From positions 868,001 through 932,000 of the forward strand of contig CAXXKR010000004.1 in NCBI GenBank assembly GCA_963674955.2: a stretch of DNA of 64,000 nucleotides, written 5' to 3'. Below the pieces are notes generated by a model. It did no database searches, was not told the origin of the DNA, and saw nothing but the letters and a program-made list of their open reading frames with translations. The DNA comes from G963674955 sp963674955. GTDB lineage: Bacteria > Desulfobacterota > Desulfovibrionia > Desulfovibrionales > Desulfovibrionaceae. Positions 18,601-27,629 of the stretch are shown here, one piece after another. Both the position numbers and the translations under genes were made by a program. Position 1 is the first letter of the stretch, and each line of letters starts with the position of its first letter.

Positions 18601-19788
18601 ATGCAAAAAACCTCCATCCTCATTTGCGGCGCCGGGATAATTGGCCTGACCATCGCCCGCCAATTGGTAAAAACCGGCAGGAGCGACATCGTCATCATGG
18701 ACAAGGAGACGGACCTGGGCAGACACGCCTCGGGCCGCAACAGTGGAGTGCTCCACGCGGGCATCTATTATGATCCGGGCACCCTCAAGGCCCGCCACTG
18801 TCTGCGCGGCAACTTCAAGATGCGCGAGTACTGCAAGGAAAAGGGGCTGCCCCTGCTGGAATCCGGCAAGGTCATAGTGGCCCGGACCGAAGACGAGTTG
18901 CCCACCCTGCACACCCTGCATGACAGGGCCGTGGAAAACGGCGCCAAGGTGGAGCTGATCAGTGAAAAGAGACTGGCCGACGTAGAGCCCAACGCCAAGA
19001 CCTCGAAGGAAGCCCTGCTCTCACACTATACCGCAGTGGTGGACCCCAAAAAGATTCTGGAAGCGCTGCGCCGGGACCTGCTGGACACGGGCAAGGTCCG
19101 ATTCATGCTTGGTTCCAAATTCCTGGGCAGGGAGTCGGGCAACGTGGCCGCAACCAGCACCGGGCCCGTCGGCTACGAGATGTTCATAAACGCCGCCGGG
19201 GCCTACAGCGACAAGGTGGCCAAGGCCTTCGGAGTGGGCCTCGAATACAGGCTCATTCCGTTCAAGGGCATCTACAAGAAGCTTGGAAAGAAATGTTCGG
19301 ACATGATCCGGGGCAGCATCTATCCTGTGCCCAACATCAAGAACCCCTTTCTGGGCATCCATTTCACCAGGAACGTATACGGCGACGTTTATCTCGGCCC
19401 CACGGCCATCCCGGCCCTGAGCCGCGAAAACTACGGCATCGTCAAGGGCCTTGACCTGGAATTCCCTGAAATCCTTTACCGCGACGCGGTGCTGTTCATG
19501 AAGAACAAAAAATTTCGTGGCGTGGCCCTGGACGAACCGCGCAAATATTTTTTTAAATATTTTTTCAGCGACGCCAAAAAACTGGTCAAACATCTGGAGC
19601 CGTCTTATATTGAAGATAGTCCCAAGGTGGGGATACGACCTCAGCTGGTGGATATCGAAAAAAATGAATTGGTAATGGACTTTATAGTAAAAAAATCAAA
19701 TGACAGCGTCCATGTCCTGAACTCCATTTCCCCGGCCTTCACCAGTTCAATGCATTTCGCGGAAATTGTGGTGGATACCTATATTTAA
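18601..19788 (+). CDS. lhgO: L-2-hydroxyglutarate oxidase-like FAD-dependent oxidoreductase
   Basis: A 395-residue DAO-superfamily flavoenzyme. The N-terminus carries the dinucleotide-binding ILICGAGIIGLTIARQLVK motif, followed by GRHASGRNSGVLHAGIYYDP, which is characteristic of LhgO (YgaF), and VINAAGAYSD-like INAAGAYSDKVA. LhgO oxidises L-2-hydroxyglutarate to 2-oxoglutarate and feeds electrons to the quinone pool. The C-terminal part reads VGIRPQLVD and ends with a FTSSMHFAEIV segment. It begins one base after the PPC gene stop, so translation is probably coupled. The exact substrate in this organism is inferred. Confidence 0.87.
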   Translation: MQKTSILICGAGIIGLTIARQLVKTGRSDIVIMDKETDLGRHASGRNSGVLHAGIYYDPGTLKARHCLRGNFKMREYCKEKGLPLLESGKVIVARTEDELPTLHTLHDRAVENGAKVELISEKRLADVEPNAKTSKEALLSHYTAVVDPKKILEALRRDLLDTGKVRFMLGSKFLGRESGNVAATSTGPVGYEMFINAAGAYSDKVAKAFGVGLEYRLIPFKGIYKKLGKKCSDMIRGSIYPVPNIKNPFLGIHFTRNVYGDVYLGPTAIPALSRENYGIVKGLDLEFPEILYRDAVLFMKNKKFRGVALDEPRKYFFKYFFSDAKKLVKHLEPSYIEDSPKVGIRPQLVDIEKNELVMDFIVKKSNDSVHVLNSISPAFTSSMHFAEIVVDTYI

Positions 19789-19888
19789 CAAAAACGCCAC
19801 ATTGCGCGTCCAACAATCAGCCACTTGACTTCCGTTCAAGTTCGCGCAAGAGTTATCGCACAAAAATCCTCTCGGAGAAAAAAAAGTA

Positions 19889-20998
19889 ATGAATCTTCCC
19901 AAATTAAAGATCGGCGACCTTATCGCCGACATGCCCATCATCCAGGGTGGAATGGGCGTGGGCATATCCCTTTCCGGTCTGGCGTCAGCCGTCGCCAATG
20001 AAGGCGGCATCGGCGTAATCGCCACGCCCATGATCGGTCTGAACGAACCGGATATCGGTTCAAACCCCAGAGAGGCCAATATCCGGGCCTTGATCAAGGA
20101 AATCAGAAAGGCCAGGCAGGCCACCAAAGGCATCATCGGCGTGAACATAATGGTCGCCATGACCAATTACGCCGAACTTGTGAGCACCGCCGTCAAGGAA
20201 GGTGTCGATGTAATCTTTTCCGGCGCCGGGCTGCCCCTGGACCTTCCCAAATACATAACCAGTCTGCCCGAGGAAATCAGGGCCAAGTCCAAGACCAAGC
20301 TGGTGCCCATTGTCTCCTCGGCCAGGGCGGCCAGGATCATCTGCAAAAAATGGGTTTCAAAATTCAACTACCCTCCAGATGCCATTGTGGTCGAAGGTCC
20401 TCGGGCTGGCGGACACATAGGCTTCAAGGCCGAACAGATCGACGACCCCGCATTTACGCTGGAAAAGATCGTGACCGAGGTTATCGACATGGTCAGGCCT
20501 TTCGGTGAAAAACTCAAGAACGCCATTCCGGTCATCGCGGCCGGTGGCGTCTACAGCGGTTCGGATATAATGAAATTCCTCAAGCTGGGCGCGTCGGGCG
20601 TACAGATGGGCACCCGCTTCGTGGCCACCCACGAGTGCGATGCGGACATCGAATTCAAAAAGGCGTACGTGGCCGCAAGGCAGGAAGACCTCACCATCAT
20701 CAAGAGTCCCGTGGGCATGCCGGGCCGGGCCATCATGAGCAGCTTCCTTTCCGATGTCAGGGCAGGAAAACGCAAGCCCTTCAAGTGCCCCTTCCACTGC
20801 CTGGCCACCTGCGACCACAAGAAAAGCCCCTACTGCATTGCAATGGCCCTGGGCAACGCCATGAAAGGCAAGCTCAAACACGGATTCGCCTTCGCAGGGG
20901 CCAACGCCTACTTGGTGGACAAAATCGTTTCGGTCAAGGAATTGTTCTCGTCGCTGAAAAGCGAATTCATGGAATCGGAAAAAACAGATAAATCATAG
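19889..20998 (+). CDS. nitronate monooxygenase / FabK-like FMN enzyme
   Basis: A 369-residue TIM-barrel flavoprotein of the 2-nitropropane dioxygenase family. It shows MPIIQGGMGVGIS at the N-terminus, VEGPRAGGHIGF (the GGHxG phosphate-binding motif) near residue 172, AAGGVYSGSDIM, and GASGVQMGTRFVATHEC. Family members oxidise nitronates or, as FabK, reduce enoyl-ACP; the sequence alone does not decide. A C-terminal cysteine group (CPFHCLATCDHKKSPYC) is an addition seen in anaerobe homologues and may bind metal. The start at 19889 follows GGAG and an A-rich spacer. It is separated from lhgO by 100 bases and ends at a hairpin terminator. Confidence 0.87.
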   Translation: MNLPKLKIGDLIADMPIIQGGMGVGISLSGLASAVANEGGIGVIATPMIGLNEPDIGSNPREANIRALIKEIRKARQATKGIIGVNIMVAMTNYAELVSTAVKEGVDVIFSGAGLPLDLPKYITSLPEEIRAKSKTKLVPIVSSARAARIICKKWVSKFNYPPDAIVVEGPRAGGHIGFKAEQIDDPAFTLEKIVTEVIDMVRPFGEKLKNAIPVIAAGGVYSGSDIMKFLKLGASGVQMGTRFVATHECDADIEFKKAYVAARQEDLTIIKSPVGMPGRAIMSSFLSDVRAGKRKPFKCPFHCLATCDHKKSPYCIAMALGNAMKGKLKHGFAFAGANAYLVDKIVSVKELFSSLKSEFMESEKTDKS

Positions 20999-21005
20999 CA
21001 CATCA

Positions 21006-21042
21006 AAGGGCGGGGAAATCATTCCTCGCCCTTCTTCTTTTT
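21006..21042. terminator. bidirectional rho-independent terminator
   Basis: A 12-base stem (21006-21017 with 21022-21033, one G-T pair, loop ATCA) is followed by CTTCTTTTT on the plus strand. It ends the plus-strand nitronate monooxygenase-like transcript. It also covers the last codons of the convergent xerC-type gene, and an A-rich 5' side makes it usable in both directions. Confidence 0.8.
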
Positions 21043-21981
21043 ATCCATCCCGCTTCCGCCGGCCATTGGGTGGGCCTTGTCGTAGACCTTCATGATCTGT
21101 TGCAGGTCAAGCTTGGTGTAGCGCTGGGTCGTGCTTATGCGCTTGTGCCCCAGCAGCTCCTGCACGTCGCGCAGGTCCGCCCCGCCCTGAAGCATGTGCG
21201 AAGCGAAGCTTCCACGAAGCATATGCGGATGCACGTTGGCCGGAAGACCGGCCAGTGAGGCCAGCCTCGCCACTATCCTGTTGGCCTGCCTGCGGTTCAG
21301 GCGTCCCCCCCGCCTGCCCAGAAACAAGGCCAGTTCCTCAGGTTCCGGCTTGAAGGCGTGGCGCTGGGCCAGATAGCGGGACATGCGCTTCATGCACATG
21401 GAGCTCATGGGGACGACGCGCTCCTTGGAGCCCTTGCCCATGACACGGACAACGCCCTTTGAGGTGTCCATATCGTCCACCTCCAGCAACAGTGCCTCGC
21501 TGATGCGCAACCCCGAACCGTACAACAGTTCGGCCAAAGCCAAATCGCGCAGCCCTTCGGGGTCCGGCGGAAGCTTGGCTTCCATGATGCCAACGGCCTG
21601 ATCCACGTTCAGGGCCTTGGGGTGCCACTGCTCCTGCTTGGGGTTCCGGACACCGGCCACGGGATTCACGCTTATGAGGTCCTGGGCGGCCAGATACTTG
21701 AAAAAGGAACGCAAGGCCGAAAGCTTGCGCGAAGTTGAACTCTTCTTGATCCTGCGGCGGTGCAAATCCGCCAGAAATCCGCGCACGTGTGACTTGGTGA
21801 CCGCGTCAAAATCCTCAAGGGAGGCGTTGCTGCCCACGAGATAGGCCTGGAATCCTGCCAGATCGGTTTCATAAGACGACACTGTGGACGGCGAATAGCC
21901 TTTTTCCACCGCAAGGTAGGCCAGAAATCCCCGGCAGATTTCGGGAAGCCCGGAATCAGTTACTTCGTTTGTCGAGGACAT
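21019..21981 (-). CDS. tyrosine recombinase XerC/XerD
   Basis: A 320-residue tyrosine recombinase with an N-terminal SAM-like core-binding domain and the catalytic set: Arg in YGSGLRISEAL, Lys near the beta-hairpin (GKGSKERVVP), His-x-x-Arg in HPHMLRGSFASHML, His in LLGHKRISTTQ and the nucleophilic Tyr in RYTKL. It resolves chromosome dimers at dif. Length and surroundings fit XerC or XerD rather than an island integrase; which of the two is not decidable here. The second catalytic Arg lies in an HMLRGSFA context, where most Xer proteins have HxLRHSFA. The start overlaps the end of the GGDEF gene by 26 bases. Confidence 0.9.
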   Translation of the reverse strand: MSSTNEVTDSGLPEICRGFLAYLAVEKGYSPSTVSSYETDLAGFQAYLVGSNASLEDFDAVTKSHVRGFLADLHRRRIKKSSTSRKLSALRSFFKYLAAQDLISVNPVAGVRNPKQEQWHPKALNVDQAVGIMEAKLPPDPEGLRDLALAELLYGSGLRISEALLLEVDDMDTSKGVVRVMGKGSKERVVPMSSMCMKRMSRYLAQRHAFKPEPEELALFLGRRGGRLNRRQANRIVARLASLAGLPANVHPHMLRGSFASHMLQGGADLRDVQELLGHKRISTTQRYTKLDLQQIMKVYDKAHPMAGGSGMDKKKKGEE

Positions 21982-22918
21982 AGCAGCTCTTGGGGTTCTC
22001 CTTGGCCTTTTTCTTGAGAGACATGGCGATGGACGAGGCCTCGCCGAAATGCTTCAGGCGTCCGTCGATGTTGAAGACCACGGCGATTGAAATGCCCATC
22101 AGGGGAAAGGTGCGCTTCCTGCCCCGGCGGTCCTTTGAGAGAATGCAGCCGCGCTGCCGATCTTCGGGGTCGTAGAAATGCGGCACGATCTGGTCAAAGG
22201 CCTTGATGATCCCGTTGCAGGCGTCCTCCACAAGATCGGGAGTCAGGATGAATACGAAATCGTCGCCGCCGATATGCCCCACAAAGGAATCCGGTGCCGA
22301 AAGTCCCCTGACCGTGTTCACTATGATCCTGGCGCTCATCATCAGGACTTCGTCGCCCCTGGAAAACCCGTACTTGTCGTTGAAGGGCTTGAAGGAATCA
22401 AGGTCGCAATAGGCCAGGGCGAAATCCTCCTGCCGGTCGATAAGGCTCTGGATGCGCTGGATGATGGAGGTGTTGCCCGGCAGCCTGGACAGTGGATTGG
22501 CGTCCAGGGCGCGCATGGCCCGGCAAAGGGTCAGGTTGATGCGCTCCCTGGCCTCCTCCGGCGAAAACGGCCTGAGCAGAAAATCGTCCACTTCGATCAG
22601 ATTCCAGTCCCATGAATTGGCCAGTTCACCCTTGTCCAGACAGATTATCACTGGCACCTGGCGGTAGACGTTCTCGCTTTTCACGAGGCTGGCCACCTCG
22701 GCCCCGGCAATGTCCTCCAGTCGATTGTCCACCACAAGCAAATCCGGCGGCTCGTTGAACAGATGCTCTATGGCGCCCCGCCCCCTTTCGAACACGGAAA
22801 ATTCCATCTCCTCCGGCGGCCAGAGCTTGCGGAGGGTCTCCACGAACTTGGCGTCCGGAGAGAGGACAAAGGCCTTTTGTTTTCGCCGAAACAATATGGG
22901 GACTTTTTTCTGGCTCAT
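21956..22918 (-). CDS. receiver-like/GGDEF domain signalling protein
   Basis: A 320-residue protein. Residues about 15-130 look like a response-regulator receiver (DLLVVDNRLEDIAG carries the likely Asp; LRPFSPEEA follows). Residues about 145-318 are a GGDEF domain with YCDLDSFKPFNDKYGFSRGD and the active-site loop GGDDF. GGDDF departs from the usual GGDEF/GGEEF; acidic residues are kept, so diguanylate cyclase activity is plausible but unproven. A DPEDRQRGC insertion follows the active site. It lies upstream of and overlaps xerC/D, 52 bases downstream of an HDOD gene. Confidence 0.82.
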   Translation of the reverse strand: MSQKKVPILFRRKQKAFVLSPDAKFVETLRKLWPPEEMEFSVFERGRGAIEHLFNEPPDLLVVDNRLEDIAGAEVASLVKSENVYRQVPVIICLDKGELANSWDWNLIEVDDFLLRPFSPEEARERINLTLCRAMRALDANPLSRLPGNTSIIQRIQSLIDRQEDFALAYCDLDSFKPFNDKYGFSRGDEVLMMSARIIVNTVRGLSAPDSFVGHIGGDDFVFILTPDLVEDACNGIIKAFDQIVPHFYDPEDRQRGCILSKDRRGRKRTFPLMGISIAVVFNIDGRLKHFGEASSIAMSLKKKAKENPKSCYVLDKRSN

Positions 22919-22970
22919 CGCGTACTCAGGCTAGCACCAGGCACAGGCTTCGTCAAAAAACCGCAAAAAA

Positions 22971-23807
22971 TCAGAACTTCAAGTCCGCGATGTCCATGAA
23001 CTGCTCGCTCAGCTCATCCATGATGGACTCCAAATCCTTGAGCCCCAGATTCAGGAGCTTGAGCGCATCCTGGGAAAGGACCGGGACATGGTCGTCCCCG
23101 CTGTATCCGAATTCGAAGACCCGGACCAGGAAATCGCCTACATGCACCACGGCCGGAACCTTTGGATAGTGCTGGGCAGTCTCCGGCCTGTGATGATGGC
23201 TCATGCCCTCGCGGATGTTGCCCGGAAGATTCCAGTGCCTCGCCAGCCAGTGGTTGATCCTGTCATGGCCGAAACCCATCACATCCTTTTCCGCCTGAAA
23301 ATAGGACAAGTCCTTTTCCTCGACCACGGCGGACACGGCCTGATGCAGTTCGGGAAGCTGGACCGCCGAGACGACCTTGCCCAGATCATGCAGAAGACCA
23401 GCCACGGAGTATTCCTCCGGCTCCTCTAATCCCGCAGCCTTGGCAATTATGCCGCTGGCCGTGGCGCATCCGAGACTGTGCTCCCACAGTCCCTTCATGG
23501 TCTGCTCCATCATGTCGAAGACCGAGGTGGAGATGATGATGCCCCTGATGACGTTGAAACCGAGAAGAACCAAGGCGTGCTGTATGGAGCCGATGCGCCC
23601 AGGAAAGCCGTAGACCGGGGAATTGACCATCTTCAACACCTTGGCCGACAGAACCTGATCCTGGGAAATGACCTTGGCGATATCCTCGGTGGAGGATTCC
23701 GGATTCTGGACCAGTTTGGTGACCTCGTCCAACACATTGGGCAGGGTGGGCAAATCCTGAATGGACAGTATCTGCCCCCTGACGGTTGTTTTCAGATCAT
23801 CGTCCAT
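22971..23807 (-). CDS. HDOD-domain signalling protein
   Basis: A 278-residue single HDOD domain, starting with LPTLPNVLDEVTKLV and containing KVISQDQVLSAKVLKMVNSP, then AGLLHDLGKVV with an HD pair and SHHHRPE. HDOD proteins are HD-superfamily members mostly lacking phosphodiesterase activity and act as partners in c-di-GMP, chemotaxis or stress signalling. The start codon overlaps the stop of the upstream small gene in an ATGA arrangement, so the two are translationally coupled. Confidence 0.88.
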   Translation of the reverse strand: MDDDLKTTVRGQILSIQDLPTLPNVLDEVTKLVQNPESSTEDIAKVISQDQVLSAKVLKMVNSPVYGFPGRIGSIQHALVLLGFNVIRGIIISTSVFDMMEQTMKGLWEHSLGCATASGIIAKAAGLEEPEEYSVAGLLHDLGKVVSAVQLPELHQAVSAVVEEKDLSYFQAEKDVMGFGHDRINHWLARHWNLPGNIREGMSHHHRPETAQHYPKVPAVVHVGDFLVRVFEFGYSGDDHVPVLSQDALKLLNLGLKDLESIMDELSEQFMDIADLKF

Positions 23808-24181
23808 CAGCTTTCAGCCCCGTTTTCTTCGTTATCGCCGTTTTCGGATTCCTCGGCGGCCTCCTGGGCCGCGGCCTTGATCTTGAAATACTCTCTCAGG
23901 AAAGCGCTTACGCGTTCCATCCACTTGTCGCCGGAGTGAGCGCGAAACAGATGATCCAACCGCGCCAGCCGCTGGGCAAAGGAGGTCCCTTCGCCCACGC
24001 CGCCCATGTCCACGGGGTTTCCCTGAACCACTATTCGCTCGACGCCCATATTCTCGAGGCGGAAAAGAAGACTCTCGCTAAGCTCCAAACCCTCGGCAAC
24101 AATGGTTATACCGCCATCGTTGACCACGGCCTTGGCCAGCTTCATTCCCGGCCGCCCCAATTTCAAAGGTATTTTCTGCAT
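23807..24181 (-). CDS. small protein resembling the N-terminal segment of HDOD/HD-GYP proteins
   Basis: A protein of about 124 residues. Residues 1-55 (KLGRPGMKLAKAVVNDGG, then LELSESLLFRLENMGVERIVV) follow the pattern of the DUF3391-like segment that precedes many HD-GYP and HDOD domains, including the one in the gene at 25380. The C-terminal 30 residues are very acidic and low-complexity. The start at 24181 has GGAGGGGAC directly upstream; the frame is open further upstream but without support. Coupled to the downstream HDOD gene, it may supply its missing regulatory domain in trans. That role is inference. Confidence 0.7.
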   Translation of the reverse strand: MQKIPLKLGRPGMKLAKAVVNDGGITIVAEGLELSESLLFRLENMGVERIVVQGNPVDMGGVGEGTSFAQRLARLDHLFRAHSGDKWMERVSAFLREYFKIKAAAQEAAEESENGDNEENGAES

Positions 24182-24364
24182 GTCCCCTCCAACAGCGGAC
24201 AAGGATAAAACATCAGGATATTGAACAGTTAACACTTAACGGCAGCCATTGCCAAGGAGTATTTGACGGGTTGTTGCATTCAGCCCCAAATCAGACTACA
24301 TCATCCCCCGCCGCCGGGAAACACGTTCCTGGCCGGTCCCCATACCCCAAACAAAACAAACCAT

Positions 24365-24421
24365 TTGATTTTTTTTGCAATCATGCCATATTATAACCGT
24401 ATTGCCACAGTAAGTACTTAC
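24365..24421 (+). promoter_or_regulatory. candidate promoter and 12-bp palindrome upstream of cheR
   Basis: TTGATT (24365-24370) and TATTAT (24389-24394) are separated by 18 bases, a reasonable sigma-70-type promoter pointing at the cheR gene. Directly downstream, 24410-24421 is a perfect palindrome, GTAAGTACTTAC, near the expected transcription start. It could be an operator. Confidence 0.45.
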
Positions 24422-24444
24422 ACAAAACTGAAGACGAGTCAGAA

Positions 24445-25320
24445 ATGTCGTTATTAAGTTCAAGCAGCCTCACGCTCAGGGAGAGCGTCAAGATATCCGA
24501 CGAGGAATTCAAGCTCCTCACGGATTTCATATACGAGCTTTCCGGCATTTCCATACCCGACAAACGAAAATATCTCCTGGAAAACAGACTGAACAGCCGC
24601 CTTAAGAAACACGGCATCCTTAGCTACGGCGACTACTACACATACCTGAAATATGGACCGGACAAGGCCAATGAGTTGAACAGACTTCTGGAAGCGGTGA
24701 CAACCAACGAAACCAGCTTCTTCCGGGACATGAACCAGCTCAATTCATTTCGGGATACCGTGCTTTCCGAAATCCTGGACAAGCAGCGGGAATCCGGCGG
24801 AAAGCAGCTGAACATCTGGTCGGCCGGCTGCTCATCCGGAGAGGAGCCCTACACCCTGTCCATGATCCTGCACTCCGTTCTCGGCAGGGAGCTCGGTTCC
24901 TGGCGCATCAGAATAACGGCCAACGACATTTCGCAGTCCGTTCTGGAACAGGCCAAGACAGGCGTGTACAAGCAATACGCCATGCGAACCACCTCGGATG
25001 AGGCAATATCCAAATTCTTCACGGAAACCGACGGAGAGTTCGCGGTAAAACCGGAAATCAAGAAACTGGTCACCTTCAGCCAGCTCAACCTCAACGACAA
25101 CGCGGACCTAAAAAAGATCCCCCGCTCGCACATAATTTTTTGCAGAAACGTGATCATATACTTTGATGACGAAATGAAAAAGAAAGTAATATCAAATTTT
25201 TATGATAATTTACTACCTGGCGGCTACCTGATTCTTGGGCACTCGGAATCAATACACAAACTTTCAATGGCCTTCCAACTCAAACGGCTGCCCGGCACGA
25301 TAGTCTACAAAAAGGAATAG
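24445..25320 (+). CDS. cheR: CheR-type protein-glutamate O-methyltransferase
   Basis: A 291-residue CheR with the N-terminal helical domain (SDEEFKLLTDFIYELSGI) and the SAM-binding domain: TNETSFFRD, IWSAGCSSGEEPYTLSM, ITANDISQSVLEQA, IIFCRNVIIYFD and GYLILGHSES. It methylates chemoreceptor glutamates using S-adenosylmethionine. It is similar in length and sequence to the cheR at 60057-60935 but sits with HDOD genes rather than other che genes. It may therefore serve a separate chemosensory array. Its stop at 25320 is 60 bases before the next gene start. Confidence 0.92.
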   Translation: MSLLSSSSLTLRESVKISDEEFKLLTDFIYELSGISIPDKRKYLLENRLNSRLKKHGILSYGDYYTYLKYGPDKANELNRLLEAVTTNETSFFRDMNQLNSFRDTVLSEILDKQRESGGKQLNIWSAGCSSGEEPYTLSMILHSVLGRELGSWRIRITANDISQSVLEQAKTGVYKQYAMRTTSDEAISKFFTETDGEFAVKPEIKKLVTFSQLNLNDNADLKKIPRSHIIFCRNVIIYFDDEMKKKVISNFYDNLLPGGYLILGHSESIHKLSMAFQLKRLPGTIVYKKE

Positions 25321-25379
25321 TGACCGGGCGGAATGAACTCCGGCAGGCCTGTACCAGCCGGAATTCGGGAGGAAATGTT

Positions 25380-26606
25380 TTGGCCTCAATCGGCATCGAC
25401 AAGCTGAAAGCTGGAATGGTTCTCGCCGATGATCTGAAAACAGACGACGGCAGACTCATATTGCCGTCCGGCTGCGAACTGACCGAATCCCACCTGAAAC
25501 TTCTCGGGAAGATAGGCCTTGAAGCAGTGGATGTTCAGCAAGCGGGGTTGACAGGGGACATGGACGAAGCCCTTCTTGCCGAATGCGAAAGGTACGTTCG
25601 CAGCCTCTACTGCTACGCGAACCCCGACAACCAGGCCATGAACGAGATATTTGGAATCAGTTTGAAGAAGACCGTGCAGGAAGTCGCGGCGGGCTGGAAA
25701 CTGCCTGACGAAAATCAACGACGAGCCCTGAACATTCAGGACCAGCGAGACCTTTTCTTCAAGGATGAGGGGACGATTGAGGACTTGGTCAAGAACGAAA
25801 CCCAGGTGGCCTCTTTTCCGGACATCTATTTCAAGATCAGGGAGGTGCTTGACTCCAAGAAAGCCTCGGCAACGGACATAGCCAAGGTGGTCGGCACGGA
25901 CGTTGGCCTGTCCACCACGCTGCTGAAACTGGTCAACAGCCCTGTCTACGCCCTTTCGGGCAACATCGACTCGGTCTCCAGGGCGGTGGCCCTGGTGGGC
26001 GTCAAGGAGATATCGACCCTGGCCATGGGCATCTCCAGCATCAACTATTTCAAGGACATTCCAAAGGAACTCGTGGACATGAAGTCCTTCTGGAAGCACT
26101 CCATATCCTGCGCCATTTTCAGCAAGATACTGGCCGACAAGCTGCGCCAACCATCGGGCGAAAAATTCTTCACTGCGGGATTGCTGCACGATGTCGGCAG
26201 GCTGATCCTCTTCAAGGGCATGCCACAGGCTTCAGTACAGGCCCTGCTATTTGCCCGGGGAGATTCCGTGCCCATTACCGACGCCGAAAAGGAAATCATG
26301 GGATTCGACCACACGGAAGTGGGACGCGCCCTGCTCGCGGAGTGGAAATTCCCCCAAAACCTTATCGAGATGATCGCTCATCACCACGACCCCATGTCCG
26401 CGGAAAACGCCCTTGACGCGGCAGTGATCCACATCGCGGACAACCTTGCCAACGCAATGGAAGTGTCCAAGGGCAACATGTACGTTTTGCCAGGTCTGGT
26501 TGACGAAGCATGGGAACTGCTCAACCTTGAGCTGAGCGACCTGGGTGACGCGGTCAGGGAGCACGACCGCCAGATAGAAGAAATTTTTTCGGCCTTCTTC
26601 AGCTGA
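25380..26606 (+). CDS. HDOD-domain protein with N-terminal DUF3391-like segment
   Basis: A protein of about 408 residues. The first 55 residues (IGIDKLKAGMVLADDLKT, then LPSGCELTESHLKLLGKIG) are a DUF3391-like segment. The rest is an HDOD domain (FPDIYFKIREVLDSKKASAT, VGTDVGLSTTLLKLVNSPVY, AGLLHDVGRLILF). I chose the TTG at 25380 because GGGAGG lies seven bases upstream and the conserved domain begins there. A GTG at 25320 overlapping the cheR stop is the alternative. It follows cheR on the same strand and ends 18 bases from the convergent dprA stop. Confidence 0.85.
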   Translation: MASIGIDKLKAGMVLADDLKTDDGRLILPSGCELTESHLKLLGKIGLEAVDVQQAGLTGDMDEALLAECERYVRSLYCYANPDNQAMNEIFGISLKKTVQEVAAGWKLPDENQRRALNIQDQRDLFFKDEGTIEDLVKNETQVASFPDIYFKIREVLDSKKASATDIAKVVGTDVGLSTTLLKLVNSPVYALSGNIDSVSRAVALVGVKEISTLAMGISSINYFKDIPKELVDMKSFWKHSISCAIFSKILADKLRQPSGEKFFTAGLLHDVGRLILFKGMPQASVQALLFARGDSVPITDAEKEIMGFDHTEVGRALLAEWKFPQNLIEMIAHHHDPMSAENALDAAVIHIADNLANAMEVSKGNMYVLPGLVDEAWELLNLELSDLGDAVREHDRQIEEIFSAFFS

Positions 26607-26624
26607 TACGCCGACCATCAAGCA

Positions 26625-27079
26625 TCAAACGCGGCTGTAGTACATGCCCGGCCATTGCCTGACCAGGCCGCGCATCTCAAGCATGAGCATGGTCCCGCTC
26701 ACTTTGGAACTGTCCCAGCCCAAGGCCCGGATGACCTTGTCGATATGCAGCTTCTCATCTTCCGGCAAAGCGGAAAACAATTCCAGTTCAGCGCCCTCCA
26801 AATTGGGTCCCACGCTCTTTTGAGCCTCCCTTTCCAGCGGGGAAACCGGAACGGCTATCTCTTCGGAAGTCGCCGGGCTTGAATCAGGCTTATTCGGAGT
26901 CCCGGCCCTGACGAGGCTGGAACTGAGTTCAAGGCTGAGTTCGCGAATGATGTCCCGGCCGCTCTCCACCAAGGCGGCGCCCTGCTTGATCAAACGATGG
27001 CAGCCGGTAAAGGTCGGTTGGCCCAGAGGACCGGGCAGGGCGAACACGTCCCTGCCCTGCTCACCGGCCAGGCGCGCCG
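26625..27079 (-). pseudogene. dprA: dprA 3' part (C-terminal third of DNA-processing protein A)
   Basis: The minus strand reads ITARLAGEQGRDVFALPGPL from attL onward. This is the second half of the Rossmann-like DprA fold, followed by TGCHRLIKQGAALVESGRD and a C-terminal winged-helix-like tail ending GLVRQWPGMYYSRV. It is the exact continuation of the 5' part at 53953-54673: joined at the GATTA core the two give one 391-residue frame with no missing or extra base. DprA loads RecA on incoming single strands during natural transformation. This part has no own start signal and is probably not expressed as a useful protein. Confidence 0.93.
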
Positions 27080-27626
27080 TAATCCGCCTGTTCTAATTTT
27101 TCAAGCGATCTCAATTTTTGTTCTTTCATCATTTCAGTGAGTAAAGAGGTGTTCACCGTGATTCTAAACGGCATCACTTTCCACAAGTATTCGTCATGGT
27201 AGTCATCATACTCCTCACACACTTTTATCGGGCCATCCACCATACACTCAATCATGCGCTTCTTGTCCTTGTGGTCAAGCGCATTCAATTCCCGCGCAAA
27301 TCTCCTCATCAACGAGTTATTATCACTCAAAAACTCACGCAGATGCTTTTCTTGCTCCATTGCACCTGTAGCCCTAGCAAGTTCCTCATCAAGTGTATCC
27401 TTTCTCTTCGTGGCATTAGCTTTTTCATCACGCAGTTCTCTAATTTTATCCCTAAAATATTCAGCCGGTAATTCGTCAGATTCAAACTCATTTTCATATT
27501 TATTTATCTTACGGTTTACATCTTCTATCCTTTTAATCGCAATCTTCAAAGCAGTCTTAATTTCATCAATCTGTTCTTGTAGATTATTGGTATCAAAAAA
27601 TGTTTTCATAAAATTTGCATCGGTAC
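27061..27626 (-). pseudogene. large serine recombinase, C-terminal fragment
   Basis: This is the coiled-coil C-terminal 188 codons of the recombinase whose N-terminal part is at 28996-30139. Reading resumes after the IS as CTDANFMKTFFDTNN and continues through a long charged helix (IDEIKTALKIAIKRIEDVNR) typical of the recombinase C-terminus. Removing the IS and one AAC target copy restores an open frame of 570 codons. The last six residues and the stop codon come from host dprA sequence. In the excised circle the GATTA core would be followed by element sequence giving GAT TAA, ending the protein at LEQAD. Confidence 0.9.
27080..27084. other. attL core of the dprA element
   Basis: TAATC on the plus strand (GATTA on the minus strand). 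To the left is dprA 3' sequence, to the right is element sequence. The serine recombinase frame runs across it: in the integrated state it reads LEQAD then YGAPGR and stops at 27061 in chromosomal dprA sequence. Confidence 0.8.
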
Positions 27627-27629
27627 AAC

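Noticed and set aside
21019..21981. The tyrosine recombinase as an island integrase.
   Set aside because: Its length, sequence and position in a chromosomal signalling operon fit XerC/XerD, and there are no att-like repeats around it.
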